A stretch of DNA of 64,000 bases from Arthrobacter sp. DNA4. GTDB lineage: Bacteria > Actinomycetota > Actinomycetes > Actinomycetales > Micrococcaceae. Shown here piece after piece: positions 37,503-45,502 of the stretch. The DNA lies in contig NZ_CP101466.1 in NCBI RefSeq assembly GCF_024362385.1, forward strand, positions 1,550,001 through 1,614,000, in the 5' to 3' direction. Position numbers and translations under genes: made by a program. The stretch's first letter is position 1. Each line of letters starts with the position of its first letter. The notes below the pieces were generated by a model. That model did no database searches. It had not been told where the DNA came from and saw nothing but the letters and a program-made list of their open reading frames with translations.

Positions 37503-37514
37503 TAGGATCGTGCT
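37503..37514 (+). promoter_or_regulatory. -10 element of probable leaderless promoter of the deaminase gene
   Basis: TAGGAT at 37503-37508, six bases, then ATG 37515. Confidence 0.45.
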
Positions 37515-38018
37515 ATGACCTCCGCGGACCACGGCAACAGCCCCTCTACTGACCCTGAGTTGAGCCAATACCTTGGGCAGGCCGTGGACCTCGCCACGCG
37601 GAACGTCGGCGAGGGCGGCGGTCCCTTCGGAGCGGTGGTGGTAACCCCCGACGGGCGCGTCCACGCAGGGGTCAACCGGGTGACCCGCGACAACGACCCC
37701 ACCGCCCACGCCGAGGTGGTGGCCATCCGGGCCGCGGCGGCGGCCACGGTGAATTTCGACCTCACCGGCTCAGTTCTCTACGCAAGCTGCGAGCCGTGCC
37801 CCATGTGCCTGGCGTCCGCCCTCTGGGCCAGGATCGGCCACGTCTACTTCGCCGCCGACCGGCACGGGGCAGCCGCCGCCGGCTTTGACGACGCACTTTT
37901 CTACGACTACTTCAACGGTGCCGCGCCGGAGCTGATGCCGGTGACCAGGGGTGACATCCCGACGTCGGAGGTCCCCTTCCAGACGTGGCGCGCCTTTGAC
38001 AGCAGGAAGGAATACTAG
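37515..38018 (+). CDS. Nucleoside/guanine deaminase family protein
   Basis: 167 residues, cytidine-deaminase-like fold. The zinc site has the catalytic HAE in DPTAHAEVVAIRAAA and the two Cys ligands in SCEPCPMCLASALWA. The N-terminal GGGPFGAVVVTPDGRV matches GuaD-type guanine deaminases, as does the tail segment YDYFNGAAPELMPVTRGDI. tRNA adenosine deaminase (TadA) is less likely because the anticodon-loop-binding C-terminus differs. It precedes a thioredoxin gene by 2 bases, forming a small operon. Confidence 0.87.
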   Translation: MTSADHGNSPSTDPELSQYLGQAVDLATRNVGEGGGPFGAVVVTPDGRVHAGVNRVTRDNDPTAHAEVVAIRAAAAATVNFDLTGSVLYASCEPCPMCLASALWARIGHVYFAADRHGAAAAGFDDALFYDYFNGAAPELMPVTRGDIPTSEVPFQTWRAFDSRKEY

Positions 38019-38020
38019 CC

Positions 38021-38458
38021 ATGGAACCCACACTCCTCAGCTGCCCCAGCTGCGGGAAGACCAACAGGGTGCCCGCACAGGCTGCCGGCCACCCCCGCTG
38101 CGGCAACTGCAAGGCAGACCTGCCGTGGATCGTGTCCGCGGGTGATGGTGACTTCGCTGCCGTGGCGGAGCAGTCCTCAGTTCCCGTGCTGGTGGATTTT
38201 TGGGCGGCGTGGTGCGGACCCTGCCGCATGGTCAGCCCCGTCCTGGACAAGCTGGCCCGGGAACGGCCGGGGAAGATCAAGCTGGTGAAAGTGGACGTGG
38301 ACAAGTCGCCCGGCCTGTCGCGGAGGTTCGACGTGCAGGCCATCCCCACCCTGATGGTGCTCGTGGACGGCAAGGTCGCCGCCCGCCAGGCAGGCGCCGC
38401 GCCGGCGGAGGCGCTGCGGTCCTGGCTGGACAAATCACTGGGCGGCGCCCGCAGCTGA
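38021..38458 (+). CDS. Thioredoxin with N-terminal zinc-binding motif (TrxC/thioredoxin-2 type)
   Basis: 145 residues. The N-terminus has CPSC and CGNC pairs (SCPSCGKTNRVPAQAAG, RCGNCKADLPW) that should bind zinc, as in E. coli TrxC. The thioredoxin fold follows with the active site WCGPC (Cys65, Cys68), KVDVDKSPGLSRRFDVQAIP (the cis-Pro) and TLMVLVDGK. TrxC-type proteins act in oxidative stress. It is in tandem with the deaminase gene and convergent with the aminotransferase. Confidence 0.92.
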   Translation: MEPTLLSCPSCGKTNRVPAQAAGHPRCGNCKADLPWIVSAGDGDFAAVAEQSSVPVLVDFWAAWCGPCRMVSPVLDKLARERPGKIKLVKVDVDKSPGLSRRFDVQAIPTLMVLVDGKVAARQAGAAPAEALRSWLDKSLGGARS

Positions 38459-38476
38459 TACTGCCTGGGCCGGGTT

Positions 38477-39634
38477 TTACCGGCCGGCGGCAGGAAGCCG
38501 GGACAGTCCTTCCAACAGATCCTGCTTCCGGCCGCACAGCGCGATCCGGACCCACCCCTCGCCGATGGACCCAAAGGCAGTCCCGGGAGCCAGCGCTACC
38601 CCGGAGTCGGCCAGGAACCGCCGGACCCAGGACCGCACATCGCCGCCGGTTACGTGGGACATGTCCGCCCACAGGTAGAACGCACCCTGTGCCGGCAGGT
38701 AGCGGATGCCCTTCGCCGCCAGGACCGCGGACGCCGCATCCCGGTTGTCCCGGTAGTGCTGGTGCGCGTGGCGCACGTAATCCTGCGGCCCGGTGAGGGC
38801 TGCGAGCGCCGCGTACTGCGGGGCGGACGCCACGCAGGAGACGATCGATTCCATGACGTTGTCCATCTTCTGTTCAAGCCCCGGCGGGCAGACGAGCGCG
38901 CCGATCCGCAGCCCCGTCAGGCCGTAGGTCTTGGACAGCGTCAACGAGGTGAATACCCGCGCATCCTCCGCCGTGCCGCCGTCGAACCTTGCCGGGCTGA
39001 CGTGCGGGACATCGTAGGTGAATGCCTCGTAGCACTCGTCCGAGATGACCCAGATGTCGTGCCTGCGGGCCAGCTCCACCAGCTCACGGACCAGGTCCTC
39101 ACTGAGCACGGCGCCCAGCGGGTTGGACGGGGAATTGAGCACCAGGACCCGGGTGCGGCTGGTGATGAGGGCTTCCACGTCGGCGACCCGGGGCTGGAAG
39201 CCGTGGTCCGGGTGCAGGGGATAGCCGACGGGAACGGCGTTCAGCAGCCGGCTGGTCATGGCGAAGGTGGGGTAGCCCGGGTTCGGGATCAGGATCTCGT
39301 CGCCGGGGGAGAGCAGCAGGCTCATGGCGAAGTGCAGGCCCTGCTGGGCGCCCGACACCACGTACACCCGCCCCGCACCGACGTCCACGCCCTGTTCCTC
39401 CCGGAACCTGGCGGCGAACGCTTCGCGCAGGGCCGGGATCCCGGCATTGGGCGTGTAGTTGGTTTCATCGCGGTCCAGGCAGGCGATGCCGGCGTCCAGG
39501 ACGTGGCGGGGGAGGGGGAAGCCCGGCTCCCCGATGCTGAGCACCACGGCGCCGGGAGTGCGCCAGGCGGCCTCGGTAATCTCACGGATCTGGTTGACGG
39601 GCACGTCGCGGATATGGGCGGCAAGCTCAGGCAT
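38477..39634 (-). CDS. PLP-dependent aminotransferase, class I/II
   Basis: About 385 residues, fold-type I aminotransferase. Visible are ITEAAWRTPGAVVLSIGEPG, ETNYTPNAGIPALREAFAAR, SGAQQGLHFAMSLLLSPGDE, LNSPSNPLGAVLSEDLV (binding the cofactor ring), ISDECYEAFTYD, the PLP-Lys motif SLTLSKTYGLTGLRIGALV and the C-terminal GEGWVRIALCG with the substrate-carboxylate Arg. The ATG at 39634 is chosen because TAGGAT ends 7 bases before it; the ATG at 39643 overlaps that element. The substrate amino acid is not evident. Divergent from truB. Confidence 0.88.
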   Translation of the reverse strand: MPELAAHIRDVPVNQIREITEAAWRTPGAVVLSIGEPGFPLPRHVLDAGIACLDRDETNYTPNAGIPALREAFAARFREEQGVDVGAGRVYVVSGAQQGLHFAMSLLLSPGDEILIPNPGYPTFAMTSRLLNAVPVGYPLHPDHGFQPRVADVEALITSRTRVLVLNSPSNPLGAVLSEDLVRELVELARRHDIWVISDECYEAFTYDVPHVSPARFDGGTAEDARVFTSLTLSKTYGLTGLRIGALVCPPGLEQKMDNVMESIVSCVASAPQYAALAALTGPQDYVRHAHQHYRDNRDAASAVLAAKGIRYLPAQGAFYLWADMSHVTGGDVRSWVRRFLADSGVALAPGTAFGSIGEGWVRIALCGRKQDLLEGLSRLPAAGR

Positions 39635-39647
39635 GCCAGCCATCCTA
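39635..39647 (-). promoter_or_regulatory. -10 element of probable leaderless promoter of the aminotransferase
   Basis: TAGGAT on the minus strand (39647-39642), seven bases, then ATG at 39634. Confidence 0.45.
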
Positions 39648-39758
39648 GCCGTCCCCTGCCCTGCCTCCGCCCCGACCGGTGACGCGGCCGCCGTGCTGGG
39701 CCGCCGCCGTCGTACGCTCCCTGCCGGTACCCTGCACATGCGCCCCAACCCGCGCCCA

Positions 39759-39771
39759 TATACTGGGAGGC
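39759..39771 (+). promoter_or_regulatory. -10 element of probable leaderless truB promoter
   Basis: TATACT at 39759-39764, seven bases, then GTG 39772. The GGGAGG between them is too close to the start to serve as a ribosome-binding site. Confidence 0.5.
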
Positions 39772-40737
39772 GTGCTTTCTGGACTGGTGATAGTGGACAA
39801 GCCGCAGGGATGGACCAGCCATGATGTGGTTGGCCGGATGCGGCGCCTCGCAGGGACCCGGAAAGTGGGGCACGCAGGAACCCTTGACCCCATGGCCACC
39901 GGTGTTCTGGTGCTTGGCATCAACAAAGCCACCCGCCTGCTGACCTACATTGTGGGCACCTCGAAGACCTATACCGCCACCATCCGCCTGGGCCAGTCCA
40001 CGGTGACCGACGACGCGGAGGGCGAGGTCACGGCCACCACCAGCGCGGACGGCGTCACCGACCAGCAGATTCACGACGGCGTTGCGGCCCTCACGGGGGA
40101 CATCCAGCAGGTGCCCAGCAGCGTCAGCGCAATCAAGGTCAACGGCGAACGCGCCTACGCCCGCGTGCGGTCCGGCGAGGACGTCAAGCTCGCCGCACGC
40201 CCCGTGACCATCCACCGGTTCGACGTGCATGGCATCCGCAGGGACGCGGCAGCAGGTGTGGTGGACCTGGATGTGACGGTGGAATGCTCCTCCGGAACCT
40301 ATATCCGCGCCCTCGCCCGGGACCTGGGCGACGCCCTCGGCGTCGGCGGCCACCTGACAGCGCTCCGCCGGACCCAGGTGGGCCCCTACTCACTGGACCA
40401 GGCGCGCACCCTCGAACAGCTCGCCGATGAGCTCAATGTCCTGGACATGTCCCTCGCCGCCAGGGCGCTGATGCCCAACCGCGAACTCACCGCCGAAGAA
40501 ACCGCCGAGATCTCCTTCGGCCGGCGGATCGCGGCCGGTGCTGCAGCCGGTACGCCCGGTGCCGCCACGGCGGAGCGCCCTGCCGCGGCCTTCGCTCCGG
40601 ACGGCAGCCTGGTGGCCCTTCTTGCCGACGCGGGCAGCTACGCCAAACCGGTCCTCGTCTTCGCCCCCGGCACCGGGCCTGGCGCCGGGACTGGACCTGG
40701 TGACGGGGCGGCAGCAACCTCCGCGGCGGAGGCATAG
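39772..40737 (+). CDS. truB: tRNA pseudouridine(55) synthase TruB
   Basis: About 321 residues. It makes pseudouridine-55 in the T-loop of tRNA. Family opening LSGLVIVDKPQGWTSHDVVG. The catalytic Asp39 is in GHAGTLDPMATGVLVLG. Then come SKTYTATIRLGQSTVTDDAEG, VPSSVSAIKVNGERAYARVR and SSGTYIRALARDLGDALGVG. The C-terminal PUA-like part ends in an Ala/Gly/Thr-rich tail. The frame is open upstream, but GTG 39772 is both the family start and the first codon after a TATACT box. The last codons run into the next membrane protein with 2 bases between. Confidence 0.94.
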   Translation: MLSGLVIVDKPQGWTSHDVVGRMRRLAGTRKVGHAGTLDPMATGVLVLGINKATRLLTYIVGTSKTYTATIRLGQSTVTDDAEGEVTATTSADGVTDQQIHDGVAALTGDIQQVPSSVSAIKVNGERAYARVRSGEDVKLAARPVTIHRFDVHGIRRDAAAGVVDLDVTVECSSGTYIRALARDLGDALGVGGHLTALRRTQVGPYSLDQARTLEQLADELNVLDMSLAARALMPNRELTAEETAEISFGRRIAAGAAAGTPGAATAERPAAAFAPDGSLVALLADAGSYAKPVLVFAPGTGPGAGTGPGDGAAATSAAEA

Positions 40738-40739
40738 GC

Positions 40740-41093
40740 GTGGACGCATACTTTTGGATCATCCTGGTCGTCGGCCTGGTGTCCACCGTGGTGTGCCTGG
40801 GCGCGGGCATCCTGAAGAAGGCACCCAACGACATCACCATCCTGTCCGTCGTGGCCGTCGAAGTGGCCCTGGTGGTCTATCTGGTGGGGTCGATCGTCCG
40901 CGTGATCGCCGGTGAACCGATCGCCGGGGAGGCCTGGGAGTTCTGGGGCTACATGGCCACCGCCATGCTCCTGCCGCCCGCCGCCATCTACTGGTCCATC
41001 CTGGAGCGCACGCGGTGGAGCAACTTTGTCCTGGCCGCCGTCGGCGTCACGGCGCTGGTGATGGCCGCCCGAATGAACCAGATCTGGTACTGA
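40740..41093 (+). CDS. Small integral membrane protein
   Basis: 117 residues from GTG 40740. Four hydrophobic segments are visible (YFWIILVVGLVSTVVCLGAG, ILSVVAVEVALVVYLVGSIV, FWGYMATAMLLPPAAIYWSI, FVLAAVGVTALVMAARMN). No catalytic motif. It starts 2 bases after truB and is followed after 1 base by another small membrane protein, so the three are one transcription unit. Such pairs are common hypothetical genes in Arthrobacter. Function unknown. Confidence 0.8.
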   Translation: MDAYFWIILVVGLVSTVVCLGAGILKKAPNDITILSVVAVEVALVVYLVGSIVRVIAGEPIAGEAWEFWGYMATAMLLPPAAIYWSILERTRWSNFVLAAVGVTALVMAARMNQIWY

Positions 41094-41094
41094 A

Positions 41095-41565
41095 GTGGAA
41101 GAAGCAGCAGAAATGAAAGACCAGCAGGCCCAGGCGGCCACCGGAAAAACACCCGTCCGCAACACCCGCAACACTGGACCGGGCCGCCTCCTGATCGCGG
41201 TGTATGGGGTGTTCGCCATCTCGGCCACTGCCCGCGCCGGTTACCAGATCCTCACCAAGTTCTCCGAGGCACCGCTGGCCTACCTGCTCTCCGCCTTTGC
41301 CGCCCTGGTGTACATCCTGGCCACGGTGTCACTGGCAAAGGCCGGAACCACATGGTTCAAGGTTTCGGTTGCGGCGGTGCTGGTGGAACTGGCCGGCGTC
41401 CTGGTGGTGGGGACCCTGAGCATCCTGGACTCCGTGCAGTTCCCGCACGAGACCGTCTGGTCGCTGTTTGGCCGCGGCTACGGTTTCATCCCGCTGCTGC
41501 TGCCCATCCTGGGACTGGTGTGGCTGTACCGGCGCCGACCCTCACAGGCGAAGACTGCGCAGTGA
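41095..41565 (+). CDS. Integral membrane protein
   Basis: 156 residues if started at GTG 41095; ATG 41113 (MKDQQAQAATGK) is an equally good start. A hydrophilic leader is followed by four membrane segments (RLLIAVYGVFAISATARAGY, YLLSAFAALVYILATVSLAK, FKVSVAAVLVELAGVLVVGT, FIPLLLPILGLVWLYRRRPS) with a basic C-terminus. No recognisable motif. Paired with the preceding membrane protein. Confidence 0.8.
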   Translation: MEEAAEMKDQQAQAATGKTPVRNTRNTGPGRLLIAVYGVFAISATARAGYQILTKFSEAPLAYLLSAFAALVYILATVSLAKAGTTWFKVSVAAVLVELAGVLVVGTLSILDSVQFPHETVWSLFGRGYGFIPLLLPILGLVWLYRRRPSQAKTAQ

Positions 41566-41664
41566 CGGGCAAAGCTGCGCAGTGAATCCGGGTAACCTTG
41601 AAGAGTTCCGCGGCCGTAAGGGTCCCGGAACGTTGATGCTTTCAGGCAGCTTAAGGCGAGGGTG

Positions 41665-42648
41665 ATGGTTTACATCTGGAACGAACCGTCCGATGTCCCG
41701 GCGGACTTCGGCCCATCTGTTGTCACTTTCGGCAACTTCGACGGCGTTCACCGCGGCCACCAGCAGGTGCTGTCCCAGCTGATTCGGTCGGCCCGCCTCT
41801 CCCAAGCGAAGGCAGTGGCCGTCACGTTCGACCCCCACCCCGCAGTGATCCACCGGCCGGAGGCCGCGCCGGAGCTCATCATGGGCCTGGATGACAAGCT
41901 GGACGCGCTGGGTGAGCTGGGCCTGGACGCCATCCTGGTGGTCAAGTACTCCCTGGACCTCGCCAGCCTCACGGCCGAAGAGTTCGTGGAGCAGTACCTG
42001 GTGGACTGCCTGCACGCCAGCCACGTGGTCATCGGCCACGACGCCCGGTTCGGCCGCGGCAACTCCGGCGACCTGGACACCATGAAGGCGCTCGGGGAAA
42101 AATTCGGTTTCGATGTCCAGGTGATCAGCGAATTCGGCGCCGAAGGCTACCCGCTGCATGACGACGACGGCACGGACCGCCGCTGTTCCTCCACCTGGGT
42201 GCGCGAAGCGCTGCAGGCCGGAGACGTCACCACCGCCGCGTCGGTCCTGGGCCGTCCGCACCGGATGCGCGGCGAGGTGGTCCACGGCGCAGCCCGCGGC
42301 AGGGCACTGGGGTTCCCCACCGCGAACCTTGCCTCCAACGCCACAGGGCTGATTCCCGCCGACGGCATTTACGCCGGGTGGCTGGTGGACCAGGCCGGCA
42401 AGCGCTGGCCCGCGGCCATCTCGGTGGGGTCCAACCCCACATTCGACGGCGTCAGCCGCCAGGTGGAGGCACACGTGATCGACCGGCCCAAGGAAGCCGT
42501 GGAGGACTTCGATCTGTACGGCCAGACAGTGATCGTGGAATTCGTGGAGCGGCTTCGCGGCATGGTGGCCTACCGTGGCCCTGAGGCCCTGGTGGAACAA
42601 ATGCGGCTGGACGTGGCCCAGGCCCACCAGCTCCTGGGCGGCCGCTGA
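41665..42648 (+). CDS. ribF: Bifunctional riboflavin kinase / FAD synthetase
   Basis: 327 residues. The N-terminal FMN adenylyltransferase domain has the nucleotidyltransferase HxGH-like motif in VTFGNFDGVHRGHQQVL and VTFDPHPAVIHRP, plus SSTWVREALQAGDVTTA. The C-terminal riboflavin kinase domain has GRALGFPTANLASNATGLIP, GIYAGWLVDQAGKRW and SVGSNPTFDG. It makes FMN and FAD, cofactors used by several enzymes in this window. The ATG at 41665 is preceded by AAGGCGAGG; an in-frame GTG lies directly before it. Confidence 0.95.
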   Translation: MVYIWNEPSDVPADFGPSVVTFGNFDGVHRGHQQVLSQLIRSARLSQAKAVAVTFDPHPAVIHRPEAAPELIMGLDDKLDALGELGLDAILVVKYSLDLASLTAEEFVEQYLVDCLHASHVVIGHDARFGRGNSGDLDTMKALGEKFGFDVQVISEFGAEGYPLHDDDGTDRRCSSTWVREALQAGDVTTAASVLGRPHRMRGEVVHGAARGRALGFPTANLASNATGLIPADGIYAGWLVDQAGKRWPAAISVGSNPTFDGVSRQVEAHVIDRPKEAVEDFDLYGQTVIVEFVERLRGMVAYRGPEALVEQMRLDVAQAHQLLGGR

Positions 42649-42684
42649 CAGCACGGCCAGGGTGACAACAACGAAAGGCAGGAC

Positions 42685-43539
42685 GTGTCCGTCGAGAAGA
42701 ACACCCGCAAGCTGGATAAGGGGATTGTCCGCGACTTCAGCTCACGGATGAGCTACGCCTCCTACCTGCAGCTTCCCACCCTGCTCAGTGCCCAGCAGCC
42801 GGTCAGCCAGCCCGAGCACCACGATGAGCTGCTGTTCATCATCCAGCACCAGACCACGGAGCTGTGGCTGAAACTGGTCCTGCATGAACTGCGCAGCGCC
42901 GCCGCCTGGCTCCGCGAAGACGACCTCGGTTCGGCGCTCAAGGGCATCGCCCGGGTCAAGCACATCCAGAAGACCCTTACCGAGCAGTGGTCCGTGCTGG
43001 CCACCCTCACACCCACCGAGTATTCGCAGTTCCGGGGCTTCCTGGGCAACTCGTCAGGGTTCCAGTCCGCACAGTACCGGGCCGTCGAATTCGTCCTGGG
43101 GAACAAGAACCGCAAGATGCTCCCGGTCTTCGAATCCGATCCTGAGGCCCACGCCATGCTGGAGGAACTGCTCGCTGCCCCCAGCATCTACGACGAGTTC
43201 CTGGCCTACCTCTCCCGGCAGGGGTTCGACGTTCCGCCTGCAGTCCTGGACCGGGACGTGACCCGCGCCCACGAGTTCGCCCCGGAGCTGGTACCGCTCT
43301 TCAAGCACATCTACGAGAATGCCGCTGACAACTGGGCGGCCTACGAGGCCTGCGAGGAACTGGTGGACCTGGAGGACAACTTCCAGCTCTGGCGGTTCCG
43401 GCACCTGCGCACCGTCCAGCGGACCATCGGCATGAAGACCGGCACCGGCGGGTCCAGCGGTGTGACCTTCCTGCAGAAGGCCCTGGAACTGACTTTCTTC
43501 CCGGAACTATTCGCGGTCAGGACGGAGATCGGACAATGA
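42685..43539 (+). CDS. kynA: Tryptophan 2,3-dioxygenase
   Basis: 284 residues, haem dioxygenase opening the indole ring to N-formylkynurenine. Signatures: SYASYLQLPTLLSAQQPVS, HHDELLFIIQHQTTELWLKL (active-site His), LRSAAAWLREDDLGSALKGI, and RFRHLRTVQRTIGMKTGTGG with the haem-ligand His. The GTG at 42685 follows AAAGGCAGGAC. The stop overlaps the kynU start (ATGA), giving a two-gene kynurenine operon. No kynB formamidase is seen here. Confidence 0.95.
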   Translation: MSVEKNTRKLDKGIVRDFSSRMSYASYLQLPTLLSAQQPVSQPEHHDELLFIIQHQTTELWLKLVLHELRSAAAWLREDDLGSALKGIARVKHIQKTLTEQWSVLATLTPTEYSQFRGFLGNSSGFQSAQYRAVEFVLGNKNRKMLPVFESDPEAHAMLEELLAAPSIYDEFLAYLSRQGFDVPPAVLDRDVTRAHEFAPELVPLFKHIYENAADNWAAYEACEELVDLEDNFQLWRFRHLRTVQRTIGMKTGTGGSSGVTFLQKALELTFFPELFAVRTEIGQ

Positions 43540-44790
43540 GCATCCACCAGGAAAACATCGCCGGCGTGACAGCGGAAACGCTCCGGCAGCGCGCCGAAGA
43601 GCTGGACCGACGGGACGTCCTGGCGCATTACCGGGACCACTTCATCGGCACCGACACGGCCCTGTCCTACCTCGACGGCAACTCGCTGGGCCGGCCCCTG
43701 AAGCGGACGGCGGACGACGTCGCTGCCTTCATCCGCGACGAGTGGGGTGGCCGCCTGATCCGCGGCTGGGACGAACAGTGGCTCGCCATGCCGGAGGCCA
43801 TCGGGGACCAGCTGGGCCGTGCCGTCCTGGGGGCAGCGCCGGGACAGACCATCATCGCCGACTCCACCACCGTGGTCCTGTACAAGCTGATCCGGGCCGC
43901 CCTTGCGGCAGTGCAGGACCCGGACCGCAACGAACTGGTTCTGGACACCGAGAACTTTCCCACCGACCGCTACCTGGTGGAGGGCATCGCCCTCGAGGAA
44001 GGCCTGACCCTCCGCTGGATCGAACCGGACCCCGCAGCCGGGGTGACCCTTGAGCAGGTGCGCCAGGCCACCGGGCCGCGCACCGCCGTCGTCCTCCTCA
44101 GCCAGATTGCCTACCGCTCAGGCCACCTTGCGGACCTGCCGGGCATCACGGCGGCAGTGCACGACGCCGGGGCCCTGGTGGTGTGGGACCTTTGCCATTC
44201 GGCGGGGTCGGTGGAGATCGACCTGGACGGAGCGGACGTGGACTTCGCCGCCGGCTGCACCTACAAGTACCTGAACGGGGGCCCCGGATCGCCGGCGTTC
44301 GCCTACGTCAACGCCCGCCACCTGCCCTCGCTGAACCAGCCGATCTGGGGCTGGATGGGCCGCAAGGACGCTTTCGAGATGGCCGCGGCTACCAGCCGCC
44401 GGCATCCGCGGGTTCCTCAGCGGCACTCCCGCGATCTTCGGCATGATTGCCATGCAGGGAACCCTGGACCTCATCGAAGAAGCCGGCATGGCGGCCATCC
44501 GGTCGAAGTCCGAAGACCTTACCGCCTTCGCCGTGGAGGTCTTCGACGCGTGGCTGGCACCCCTGGGAGCCGAACTGGGCACGCCCCGGAATCCGGGGGA
44601 GCGGGGCGGGCACATCACAGTGGACCACGCTGAGTTCACCAAGGCTACCGTTGAGGCCCTGTGGGACGGCGACGTCATCCCCGACTTCCGCTCGCCGCAC
44701 GGCATCCGGGTGGGCTTGTCACCCCTGAGCACCAGCTTTACCGAAGTGCTTCACGGCATGGGCGCCATCCGGGACAGGCTGCAGGGCTGA
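43536..44790 (+). pseudogene. kynU: Kynureninase, reading frame broken near 44388-44397
   Basis: PLP enzyme converting kynurenine to anthranilate and alanine. The first frame is clean to about 44387: YLDGNSLGRPLKRTADDVAA, LCHSAGSVEIDLDGADVDFA, and the PLP-Lys motif AAGCTYKYLNGGPGSPAF. After FEMAA it becomes nonsense. The genuine continuation (AAGIRGFLSGTPAIFGMIAM to the C-terminal GLSPLSTSFTEV) is in the +1 frame and ends at 44790. Restoring one G in GCGGC and one C in CAGCCGCC gives the smooth family-like EMAAGYQPAAGIRGF, so two lost bases in GGG and CCC runs explain the break better than a single insertion. A sequencing error is plausible. A GTG/ATG restart could only make the small C-terminal piece. 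Confidence 0.9.
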
Positions 44791-44793
44791 CCA

Positions 44794-44810
44794 CGGCGGT
44801 GATCCCGCCG
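44794..44810 (+). terminator. Weak hairpin after kynU
   Basis: Six-base stem CGGCGG (44794-44799) / CCGCCG (44805-44810) with a 5-base loop, four bases after the kynU stop and without a U-tract. Confidence 0.35.
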
Positions 44811-44990
44811 CACGTGTTTCGACAAGGTTAGGCCCGGGCCGGTAAACTGGACGATGGATCCGGCTGCAGTCCGTGGCGGCTGGTTCCTGTTGGTGGCGGC
44901 CCCTTCCGGATTACCGGGGCGGACGAACACGGCAGACCCGGCAGTGAGTTACTGACCTGGGCCCTCACGGCACATTCCCAAGGAGTTATT

Positions 44991-45260
44991 GTGGCACTTG
45001 ACGCCGCTGTAAAGCAGTCCATCATCAAGGAATACGCAACCGCCGAAGGCGACACCGGTTCACCGGAGGTCCAGGTTGCGGTCCTGACCCAGCGGATCAA
45101 GGATCTGACTGAGCACATGAAGGAGCACAAGCACGACTACCACACCCAGCGCGGTCTGCTGGCCATGGTTGGTCGCCGCAAGCGCATGCTGAGCTACCTC
45201 AAGAAGACTGACATCGCCCGCTACCGTTCGCTCATCGAGCGCCTCGGCCTGCGCCGCTAG
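44991..45260 (+). CDS. rpsO: 30S ribosomal protein S15
   Basis: 89 residues, exactly the bacterial size: [80 protein letters not shown]. The GTG at 44991 follows AAGGAG. The 200-base region before it holds a TAAACT hexamer (44843-44848) as a candidate -10 and a GC-rich leader that could serve S15 autoregulation. It precedes pnp as in most bacteria. Confidence 0.97.
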   Translation: MALDAAVKQSIIKEYATAEGDTGSPEVQVAVLTQRIKDLTEHMKEHKHDYHTQRGLLAMVGRRKRMLSYLKKTDIARYRSLIERLGLRR

Positions 45261-45271
45261 TCTGGCTTTGG

Positions 45272-45301
45272 GGCGGCCCTTTCCATCCGGAACGGGCCGC
45301 C
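45272..45301 (+). terminator. rpsO-pnp intergenic hairpin
   Basis: Stem GGCGGCCC (45272-45279) / GGGCCGCC (45294-45301), extended inside by TTCC (45281-45284) / GGAA (45289-45292), followed by ttcttc. It acts as a partial terminator or RNase processing site between rpsO and pnp. Confidence 0.7.
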
Positions 45302-45502
45302 TTCTTCAAATGAAAAACTAAACAGGAGGATCAACCGCATCACGCATTCGCGGTCCTCGGTAGTGATCCCCGGGAACGGCTTCGTTGACTGAAGCCGACG
45401 GCCCGTGGGTCTCGATCGATGACCGGGTGCAGGGCCAGTAGACAGATGCTGGCCGGGTTGATGCGGCTGGACTTCCGTAAGCAAGAAACGGAGGTGACTC
45501 TC

